Part shown: positions 5,751 to 9,362 of the stretch, piece by piece | How positions within the stretch are numbered: position 1 is the first letter of the stretch | How the letters are laid out: every line of letters starts with the position of its first letter | NCBI GenBank assembly: GCA_964620095.1 | Contig: CAZUGT010000305.1 | Coordinates: 1-10,630 of the forward strand | From: JAJDXO01 sp964620095 | Lineage (GTDB): Bacteria > Pseudomonadota > Alphaproteobacteria > Rhodospirillales > UBA2165 | Length of the DNA stretch: 10,630 nt | Direction of reading: 5' to 3' | Position numbers and translations under genes: made by a program | Notes under the pieces: generated by a model | Database searches by the model: none | Told to the model about the DNA's origin: nothing | Seen by the model: the letters and a program-made list of their open reading frames with translations, nothing else

Positions 5751-6485
5751 TCAGTCGTTGGCGGTCGGCGGTTGCGGGGCGAACGGATCCGGAGCGTCCC
5801 CGGAGTCCTCCGCCGGCGCCGCTGCCGGAACATCGCCGAATACCTCGGCGGCCGGTGCGACGGCGGCGGCGGGATGGCTTTCGGTCTCGGCCGTTTCGCC
5901 GGCCGGCGAAGCGGTTTCCGCGGCCTCGGCCGGCGGTTGTTGAGGCGGCGCGTGCTCCGTGCCGGCGCGCTTCCGGGCGATTGCGACCATTTTCTCCAGA
6001 TCGGCCGCCGAACACAGCCCGAGATAGACAGGGCTCTGCGCCTTGATATTGGCGATATTGCGATGGGTCCGGGCGCGCACCGATTCGATGGTCGGCTTGG
6101 TGGTGCCGATCAGGCGGCTGACCTGGGCATCACTGAGTTCGGGATAGCTCTTCAAGAGCCAGGCGATGGCGTCGGGCCGGTCCTGCCGCTTCGAGATCGG
6201 GGTGTAGCGGGCGCCCTTCTGGCGGACCTTCGGGAGCGGGACCGACGGTTTCGACATTTCCAGCCGGGCGTCGGGATCCGCTTCACACTTCTCGATTTGC
6301 GCCTTGCTGACCTGGCCGTTTGCGACCGGGTCGAGGCCCTGCATACCCGGTGCGACTTCACCGTCCGCGATCGCCTGAACCTCGAGGATATGAAGGCCGC
6401 AGTATTCTGCGATCTGATCGAAAGTCAGCGCCGTATTGTCGACCAGCCAAACAGCGGTCGCCTTTGGCATAAGAGGCTGTGCCAT
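5751..6485 (-). CDS. trcR: DUF1013 family regulator (TrcR, cell-cycle transcriptional regulator)
   Basis: A 244-residue protein of the alphaproteobacterial DUF1013 family, named in current annotation cell cycle transcriptional regulator TrcR. The conserved N-terminal part (1-175) contains MPKATAVWLVDNTALTF and two helix-turn-helix-like segments: TFDQIAEYCGLHILEVQAI (21-39) and LSDAQVSRLIGTTKPTIESV (117-136). Residues about 176-244 are a low-complexity Ala/Pro/Glu-rich tail, probably disordered; I think it is longer than usual for the family. ATG 6485 is preferred over the adjacent GTG 6488 because GAGGAAG lies 7 nt upstream of it. The gene has its own strong promoter and a hairpin in its leader. 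It converges on the aldehyde dehydrogenase gene with a 5-nt gap and no visible terminator. DNA-binding role is inferred from the family. Confidence 0.88.
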   Translation of the reverse strand: MAQPLMPKATAVWLVDNTALTFDQIAEYCGLHILEVQAIADGEVAPGMQGLDPVANGQVSKAQIEKCEADPDARLEMSKPSVPLPKVRQKGARYTPISKRQDRPDAIAWLLKSYPELSDAQVSRLIGTTKPTIESVRARTHRNIANIKAQSPVYLGLCSAADLEKMVAIARKRAGTEHAPPQQPPAEAAETASPAGETAETESHPAAAVAPAAEVFGDVPAAAPAEDSGDAPDPFAPQPPTAND

Positions 6486-6512
6486 CACTCGTCTTCCTCG
6501 TTTAAGGTGATA

Positions 6513-6537
6513 CAGGCGGACCCTAGGTCTACGCCTG
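6513..6537 (-). promoter_or_regulatory. Hairpin in the trcR leader
   Basis: CAGGCG (6513-6518) pairs with CGCCTG (6532-6537) and GACC (6519-6522) with GGTC (6526-6529), leaving a 3-nt loop and a 2-nt bulge: a 10-bp stem. It lies between the predicted start of transcription (about 6544) and the ribosome binding site (about 6500), so it could influence mRNA stability or translation. No riboswitch class is recognised. Confidence 0.4.
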
Positions 6538-6550
6538 GAATGTCGCGCGC

Positions 6551-6579
6551 AATATAGCCGCCGCCCCAGGCCCGGTCAA
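6551..6579 (-). promoter_or_regulatory. Predicted sigma-70 promoter of trcR
   Basis: On the minus strand TTGACC (6579-6574) and TATATT (6556-6551) are separated by exactly 17 nt; each matches the consensus at 5 of 6 positions. The start of transcription is expected near 6544, giving a leader of about 59 nt with a hairpin. This is one of the best promoter matches in the window. Confidence 0.65.
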
Positions 6580-6599
6580 ACCCGCGGAAAAGCCGTCGC

Positions 6600-6663
6600 T
6601 AGAGCCGATCATGGATTGTCGGAATTGCCTTGCAACGCCGACAATCCATGTGAATCGGCTCTA
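6600..6663. repeat. Long hairpin repeat, unit 1
   Basis: TAGAGCCGAT (6600-6609) pairs with 6654-6663 and CATGGATTGTCGG (6610-6622) with 6638-6650: a 23-bp stem interrupted only by a 3-nt bulge (6651-6653). The loop contains a further TTGC/GCAA mini-stem. Its right arm, read in reverse, shares the core GATTCACATG with the left arm of unit 2. It lies upstream of the trcR promoter and downstream of the quinone oxidoreductase gene. Confidence 0.85.
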
Positions 6664-6675
6664 CAACTATTGAAA

Positions 6676-6739
6676 TAGATCGGATTCACATGTTTTGAAG
6701 CAACCGCGACGTGGTTCCGTCAAAACATGACCCGATCTA
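6676..6739. repeat. Long hairpin repeat, unit 2, overlapping the oxidoreductase stop codon
   Basis: TAGATCGG (6676-6683) pairs with CCGATCTA (6732-6739) and CATGTTTTGA (6689-6698) with TCAAAACATG (6720-6729): 18 bp, with an internal loop of 5 nt against 2 nt. The overall length (64 nt) and interruption position mirror unit 1 in inverse orientation. The last three bases (6737-6739) are the stop codon of the minus-strand quinone oxidoreductase, so this unit forms the immediate 3' end of that mRNA and may act in termination or 3' stability. Confidence 0.85.
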
Positions 6740-7741
6740 GCCGATTGTCAGGACTATTTTTCCGATGTGGCGCCCTTCTTCCATGACGCGATGCGCCTCT
6801 GCGGCATCGTTCAGGGGCAGGGTTTGGTATATCACCGGTTTCAGCTTCCCGTCCTTGAACAGCGGCCAGACCCGCGATTTCAGGTTCGCCGCGATTTGGC
6901 TCTTGAAGGCAGTGTCCCGTGCCCTCAGGGTTGACCCGGTTATGGTCATCCGTTTGACGAAGACCTGTCTGAAATCCACCTCCGCCTTCGATCCGCCGAG
7001 GGCCGCGATTATGCAGAGCCTGCCGCTCACGGCCATGCAGGCGATGTTTCTCGGGATATAGTCCCCGGCGACCATGTCGAGCACGACATCGGCTCCATTG
7101 CCGCCGGTATGGTTCATCACCTCCTCGACGAAATCCTGTTCCTTGTAGTCGATGGCCAGTTCCGCGCCCAGATCGAGACACGCCCGGCACTTTTCGGCCG
7201 AACCCGCGGTGGCGATGACATGGCTTCCCAACTGCGAGGCGAGCATGATCGCGGTGGTGCCGATGCCGCTTGATCCGCCGTGGACCAGGAGGGTTTCCCC
7301 GGGCTGCAGGGCGCACCGATCGAAGACATTGCTCCAGACCGTAAAGAAGGTCTCGGGAATGGCCGCCGCCTCGACCATGCCGAGGTCGTCCGGAACGGGC
7401 AGGGCTTGGGCCGCCGGCACCGCGCAGTACTCGGCGTAGCCGCCGCCGGCAACCAGCGCGGTTACCTTGTCGCCCACATTCCAGCCGCCGGCACCGCCGC
7501 CGAGCGCGGCGACGGCGCCGGCGATCTCCAGGCCGGGAATATCGGTCACGCCGGGCGGCGGCGGATAGCGGCCTTCCCGTTGGACGATATCGGGGCGATT
7601 GACCCCGGCCGCTTCGACCCGGACCAGAATTTCGCTGTCGGCGACATCGGGAACCGGCCGCCGGCCGGGTTTCAGGGCCTCGGGCCCCCCCGGTTCCGGA
7701 ATTTCGATGCATTGCATGTCGTCGGGGAGTTGATCGGTCAT
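6737..7741 (-). CDS. NAD(P)H quinone oxidoreductase, PIG3 family
   Basis: A 334-residue zinc-independent medium-chain oxidoreductase of the PIG3/TIGR02824 family, thought to reduce quinones with NADPH in the cytoplasm. The N-terminal GroES-like domain carries VNRPDIVQREGRYPPPPG (47-64). The Rossmann domain shows the variant nucleotide loop VHGGSSGIGTTA (153-164). STLRAR (270-275) and the C-terminal HIGKIVL (325-331) are family marks. No zinc ligands are present, as expected. ATG 7741 has GGAG 7 nt upstream. The gene diverges from the DUF1192 gene. Its stop codon is inside a long hairpin repeat (6676-6739), so insertion of that repeat may have set the present C terminus. The physiological quinone is unknown. 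Confidence 0.91.
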   Translation of the reverse strand: MTDQLPDDMQCIEIPEPGGPEALKPGRRPVPDVADSEILVRVEAAGVNRPDIVQREGRYPPPPGVTDIPGLEIAGAVAALGGGAGGWNVGDKVTALVAGGGYAEYCAVPAAQALPVPDDLGMVEAAAIPETFFTVWSNVFDRCALQPGETLLVHGGSSGIGTTAIMLASQLGSHVIATAGSAEKCRACLDLGAELAIDYKEQDFVEEVMNHTGGNGADVVLDMVAGDYIPRNIACMAVSGRLCIIAALGGSKAEVDFRQVFVKRMTITGSTLRARDTAFKSQIAANLKSRVWPLFKDGKLKPVIYQTLPLNDAAEAHRVMEEGRHIGKIVLTIG

Positions 7742-7774
7742 GGTCGCTCCGGTTGTCGCTCGTGGCTTTGGTCT

Positions 7775-7802
7775 AGTATGCTTGCCGTCAGCGGCCAGGC
7801 AA
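7775..7802 (-). promoter_or_regulatory. Candidate promoter of the quinone oxidoreductase gene
   Basis: On the minus strand TTGCCT (7802-7797) and CATACT (7780-7775) are separated by 16 nt, each matching 4 of 6 consensus positions, about 35 nt before the start codon at 7741. It is plausible by position but not strong. Confidence 0.33.
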
Positions 7803-7817
7803 GACCCGGCGGGTCTT
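7801..7817. promoter_or_regulatory. Dyad in the divergent oxidoreductase/DUF1192 region
   Basis: AAGACCC and GGGTCTT form a perfect 7-bp inverted repeat around a 3-nt centre. It overlaps the candidate -35 box of the oxidoreductase gene and lies 19 nt before the DUF1192 start codon, so as DNA it could be an operator for both genes and as RNA a small leader hairpin. Not assignable to a known regulator. Confidence 0.35.
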
Positions 7818-7835
7818 CCGCGGAGGGAGCGTGCG

Positions 7836-8018
7836 ATGGATACCGATGATCTCGAACCCGTTGAGAAAAAACCGGATCAAAAGGACCTGGAGATCATGTC
7901 CATCGAGGCGCTGCACGAATACATCGCCGAAATGGAGGGAGAAATCGAGCGTGCCCGCGCGGCCATTGCCTTGAAAGAGGATGCTCGTTCCGGTGCGGAA
8001 TCTGTTTTCCGCAAGTGA
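7836..8018 (+). CDS. DUF1192 family protein
   Basis: A 60-residue acidic protein. The segment LEIMSIEALHEYIAEMEGEI (18-37) followed by ERARAAIALKEDARSGAESV (38-57) and FRK matches the small alphaproteobacterial DUF1192 family, predicted to form a coiled coil of unknown function. ATG 7836 is chosen over an upstream in-frame start at 7740 because GGAGGGAG sits about 7 nt before it, and because the extra N-terminal residues would overlap the 5' end of the divergent oxidoreductase gene and do not belong to the family. The gene is followed by 130 nt and then a strong terminator (8153-8182), which could end its transcript if the intervening sequence is not an independent RNA gene. Confidence 0.85.
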   Translation: MDTDDLEPVEKKPDQKDLEIMSIEALHEYIAEMEGEIERARAAIALKEDARSGAESVFRK

Positions 8019-8045
8019 CCGCCGCCGCCTACGGCCATGGCTCCA

Positions 8046-8060
8046 TTAAGAGTCTCTTAA
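8046..8060. promoter_or_regulatory. CtrA-like site TTAA-N7-TTAA (perfect palindrome)
   Basis: TTAAGAGTCTCTTAA contains two TTAA half sites spaced by exactly 7 nt, the arrangement recognised by the alphaproteobacterial cell-cycle regulator CtrA, and is also a perfect 15-bp palindrome. It lies 28 nt after the DUF1192 stop. The candidate -10 sequence TAGATT (8072-8077) would place the -35 region over this site, the geometry found at CtrA-activated promoters. The match is seen in the sequence; binding is inference. Confidence 0.4.
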
Positions 8061-8083
8061 GCCTCGCCTGATAGATTGACGGT

Positions 8084-8182
8084 GATCGATGAGATCGTCT
8101 GGCGGATTTTCTCCGCCATTCGAACCTCTTTGACGCCTCCCTGTTAAACTCGAGCCGCCTCGATTGGAGGCGGCTTTTTTTT
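8084..8182 (+). ncRNA. Candidate small RNA 1 (about 99 nt)
   Basis: A non-coding segment with the layout of a bacterial sRNA. A possible promoter (-10 TAGATT at 8072-8077 with a CtrA-like site over the -35) precedes it. A 7-bp stem follows (8100-8106 with 8112-8118, UUUUC loop). Next comes an unstructured stretch at 8119-8152 with pyrimidine-rich CCUC and CCUCCC motifs able to pair with Shine-Dalgarno sequences, and last a strong intrinsic terminator with eight T. No reading frame with a ribosome binding site is present. The alternative is the 3' untranslated region of DUF1192. The 5' end is an estimate. It matches no RNA family I recognise. Confidence 0.42.
8153..8182 (+). terminator. Strong intrinsic terminator
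   Basis: AGCCGCCTC (8153-8161) pairs with GAGGCGGCT (8167-8175) around a 5-nt loop, and eight T follow directly (8175-8182). This is a textbook rho-independent terminator for the plus strand; on the minus strand no T run follows. It ends either candidate small RNA 1 or the DUF1192 transcript. Confidence 0.88.
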
Positions 8183-8206
8183 GTCGACAGGCTGTGGCAT
8201 CGAGCC

Positions 8207-8236
8207 TTGACCCCTTGGCGGAGTCTTATGTAGAGT
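8207..8236 (+). promoter_or_regulatory. Candidate promoter of small RNA 2
   Basis: TTGACC (8207-8212, 5 of 6 matches) and TAGAGT (8231-8236, 4 of 6) are separated by 18 nt. They lie just after the terminator at 8153-8182 and before a second terminator at 8289-8318, so any transcript ended by the second terminator needs either this promoter or readthrough. Expected start near 8243. Confidence 0.38.
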
Positions 8237-8242
8237 CCGCGA

Positions 8243-8318
8243 CGAAGCGTACTTTACGGGCGAGTTTAACAGGGACTAGCTTGTTTTCGGGGCGGCCTTC
8301 GGGCGGCCCCAATTTTTT
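8243..8318 (+). ncRNA. Candidate small RNA 2 (about 76 nt), complementary to small RNA 1
   Basis: A short transcript is predicted between a candidate promoter (8207-8236) and a UUCG-capped terminator (8289-8318). It contains CGAGTTTAACAGGGA at 8261-8275, the exact reverse complement of 8138-8152 in candidate small RNA 1, in the stretch directly before that RNA's terminator stem. No protein is encoded. The 15-nt match suggests direct pairing between the two RNAs, but a shared DNA element is an alternative explanation. Confidence 0.35.
8289..8318 (+). terminator. Intrinsic terminator with UUCG tetraloop
   Basis: GGGGC-G-GCC (8289-8297) pairs with GGC-G-GCCCC (8302-8310), eight pairs with one G-G mismatch, capped by the very stable cUUCGg tetraloop and followed after AA by six T (8313-8318). 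It reads on the plus strand and stops candidate small RNA 2 or readthrough from upstream. Confidence 0.78.
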
Positions 8319-8342
8319 GTCAAAATTCCCCAGCAGTTGGGC

Positions 8343-8374
8343 CGCCCGGCCATTATCCATGTAGCGGCCGGGCG
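8343..8374 (-). terminator. GC hairpin at the 3' end of hsp20
   Basis: CGCCCGGCC (8343-8351) and GGCCGGGCG (8366-8374) form a 9-bp perfect stem with a 14-nt loop, 27 nt past the hsp20 stop on the minus strand. The T run after it on that strand is short and distant (near 8327-8322), so it may be a weak terminator or a 3'-end stabiliser. Its outer arm can also pair with the neighbouring terminator (8301-8309 with 8339-8347). Confidence 0.5.
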
Positions 8375-8400
8375 TACCCTTCTCGGTGTTCGCGTCTCGG

Positions 8401-8862
8401 TTACGCGGCCTTTTTGCCGTGTTCGATAGCCTTGGGCGCGGGGCCGCCGAGGATCTTGACCCGGCGCGGCTTCAGCTCCTCCGGAACCTCCCGGGCGAGA
8501 TCGATCTCCAGCAAGCCGTCGGCGAGATGGGCATCAACCACCTTCACATGGTCGGCGAGCTGGAAGCGGCGCTCGAACGAGCGGGTGGCGATTCCGCGAT
8601 GGAGGTAGGCGTTCTCCCGATCGGCATCGAGTTTGCCGCTGACGACCACGACGTCTTCCTTCACGGTGACGTCAAGATCCTGCTCGCCGAAACCCGCCAC
8701 GGCGATGGAAATGCGATAGGCGTCATCGCTCAGCTTCTCGATATTGTACGGCGGGTAGGCGTCGTTGGCCTGGGCATATCGCAGCGCTGAATCGAGGCGG
8801 CGCTGCAAATTGTCGAAGCCGACGGAAGTGCGGAACAGGGGTGAAAAATCAAACGTGCGCAT
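8401..8862 (-). CDS. Small heat-shock protein, Hsp20 class A (IbpA-like)
   Basis: A 153-residue ATP-independent holdase that binds unfolding proteins in the cytoplasm. It opens with MRTFDFSPLFRTSVGFD, typical of rhizobial class A Hsp20 proteins, followed by the YPPYNIEK segment (37-44) and the alpha-crystallin domain (about 38-130), with AVAGFGEQDLDV (54-65) and AHLADGLLEIDLAREVPEE (111-129) ending it. The C-terminal V-K-I (135-137) is the I/V-x-I/V assembly motif. I prefer ATG 8862 over ATG 8868: AAGGAG lies 9 nt before the former but only 3 nt before the latter. An upstream in-frame extension to 8910 would run across the ribosome binding site and predicted thermometer and is rejected. Regulation is predicted at transcription (RpoH promoter) and translation (ROSE element). 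Confidence 0.94.
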   Translation of the reverse strand: MRTFDFSPLFRTSVGFDNLQRRLDSALRYAQANDAYPPYNIEKLSDDAYRISIAVAGFGEQDLDVTVKEDVVVVSGKLDADRENAYLHRGIATRSFERRFQLADHVKVVDAHLADGLLEIDLAREVPEELKPRRVKILGGPAPKAIEHGKKAA

Positions 8863-8963
8863 GACCATATTCTCCTTATGAAGCAACACGGTTTCCAAAT
8901 GGCCCGCCAACTGGCCGGACCGGTTTTTCGGACGGCACCCTCTTCGTGAGGCATACCGCCGTG
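8863..8963 (-). promoter_or_regulatory. Predicted ROSE-type RNA thermometer in the hsp20 leader
   Basis: The leader between the predicted start of transcription and the start codon is about 100 nt and GC-rich with several possible stems. Its last part has the ROSE signature: UUGCUU (8886-8881) stands just before AAGGAG (8877-8872), so the ribosome binding site pairs as U-A, G-G, C-G, U-A with a 3-5 nt loop. ROSE elements are known in leaders of rhizobial and other proteobacterial hsp20 genes, with this same UUGCU/AGGA pairing and G-G pair that melts on heating. An upstream stem (ACGGC with GCCGT, enclosing CCUC/GAGG) is also visible. Confidence 0.7.
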
Positions 8964-8969
8964 ACCTTC

Positions 8970-8997
8970 ATATAGCCGGCGGCCAACCGGCTTCAAG
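8970..8997 (-). promoter_or_regulatory. Predicted RpoH (sigma-32) promoter of hsp20
   Basis: On the minus strand CTTGAAG (8997-8991) is followed, after about 15 nt from CTTGAA's end region, by CTATAT (8975-8970). CTTGAA is the classic -35 of heat-shock sigma-32 promoters, and CTATAT resembles the alphaproteobacterial RpoH -10 (CYTATnT). The expected start is near 8963, giving a leader of about 100 nt. The downstream hsp20 gene supports the reading. Confidence 0.65.
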
Positions 8998-9008
8998 TCC
9001 CGTATGGT

Positions 9009-9020
9009 CGAAAATTTTCG
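9009..9020. repeat. 12-bp AT-rich palindrome upstream of the hsp20 promoter
   Basis: CGAAAATTTTCG is a perfect palindrome 12 nt upstream of the hsp20 -35 box, in the gap between rpmE and hsp20. It could be an UP-like or operator element for hsp20, or part of the rpmE transcript end. No known regulator is recognised. Confidence 0.35.
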
Positions 9021-9038
9021 GGGGAATTTGGACCTGCG

Positions 9039-9065
9039 GCGCGACCGCTTCGGGAGCGGCTGCGC
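9039..9065. terminator. GC hairpin between rpmE and hsp20
   Basis: GCGC-GA-CCGCT type arms (9039-9049) pair with 9055-9065: ten pairs including one G-T, with one A-C mismatch, around a 5-nt loop. On the minus strand, downstream of rpmE, there is no T run directly after it. On the plus strand five T follow after GG, but no plus-strand gene leads into it. It most likely marks the rpmE 3' end, with uncertain direction. Confidence 0.4.
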
Positions 9066-9077
9066 GGTTTTTCGGAA

Positions 9078-9299
9078 CTACTTGAGGCCCAGGTTCTGGA
9101 AGCGCTTGTTGAACTTCGCCACCTGACCGCCGCTGTCGACCAGGCGATGTTCACCGGTCCATGCGGGGTGGGATTTGGAATCGATGTCCAATTTGAGCGT
9201 GTCGCCGGCCTCGCCCCACGTCGAGCGCGTGGTGAATGTCGATCCGTCGGTCATTGTGACCGTGATCTCATGGTAGTCCGGATGAATCTCTTTCTTCAT
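9078..9299 (-). CDS. rpmE: 50S ribosomal protein L31 (zinc-free form)
   Basis: A 73-residue large-subunit protein that helps bridge the subunits. It opens MKKEIHPDYHEITVTMTDG, the L31 hallmark, and ends with the conserved HPAWTGEHRLVDSGGQV (44-60) and FNKRF (63-67). The four cysteines that bind zinc in the C+ form of L31 are all absent, so this is the C- form, which is common in alphaproteobacteria. ATG 9299 follows CGGAG about 7 nt upstream. The gene has its own well-formed promoter (9326-9354), which lies between it and the MFS transporter gene on the same strand. A hairpin follows at 9039-9065. Confidence 0.95.
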   Translation of the reverse strand: MKKEIHPDYHEITVTMTDGSTFTTRSTWGEAGDTLKLDIDSKSHPAWTGEHRLVDSGGQVAKFNKRFQNLGLK

Positions 9300-9325
9300 G
9301 TCTCCGCTCCGTCGGCGAGGGCGCT

Positions 9326-9354
9326 TATATACCTAAGGCCGGCCGCCCTGGCAA
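9326..9354 (-). promoter_or_regulatory. Predicted promoter of rpmE
   Basis: On the minus strand TTGCCA (9354-9349) and TATATA (9331-9326) are separated by exactly 17 nt; each matches the sigma-70 consensus at 5 and 4-5 of 6 positions. The expected start is near 9319, giving a leader of about 20 nt. The -35 box begins just 9 nt after the stop of the upstream MFS gene, so rpmE can be expressed independently of the transporter. Confidence 0.65.
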
Positions 9355-9362
9355 GCCGGGGA

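Larger units (their letters stand above)
8138..8275. repeat. 15-bp perfect inverted repeat flanking 108 bp
   Basis: TCCCTGTTAAACTCG (8138-8152) and its exact reverse complement (8261-8275) bound a 138-bp segment containing the first terminator. The identity is seen directly. No target-site duplication flanks the arms (GACGCC before, CTAGCT after), which argues against a simple transposable element but does not exclude an old one. Confidence 0.9.

Noticed and set aside
5772..6557. 261-codon open frame on the plus strand over trcR
   Set aside because: It overlaps the conserved TrcR body and its leader in antisense and has no family resemblance.
8076..8089. FNR/FixK-like site TTGAC-N4-ATCGA
   Set aside because: Only 8 of 10 positions match TTGAT-N4-ATCAA and the position downstream of the candidate -10 is unusual; likely chance.
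8138..8275. MITE-like element with 15-bp terminal inverted repeats
   Set aside because: Kept only as an alternative: no target-site duplication flanks the arms, and the interior consists mainly of a terminator and a promoter-like sequence.
8164..8364. 66-codon open frame on the plus strand across the gene-free stretch
   Set aside because: It begins inside a terminator stem, has no ribosome binding site, runs through a second terminator and resembles no family I know.
8863..8910. N-terminal extension of Hsp20 to an upstream start at 8910
   Set aside because: It would translate through the AAGGAG ribosome binding site and the predicted thermometer; family members start at MRTFDFSP.
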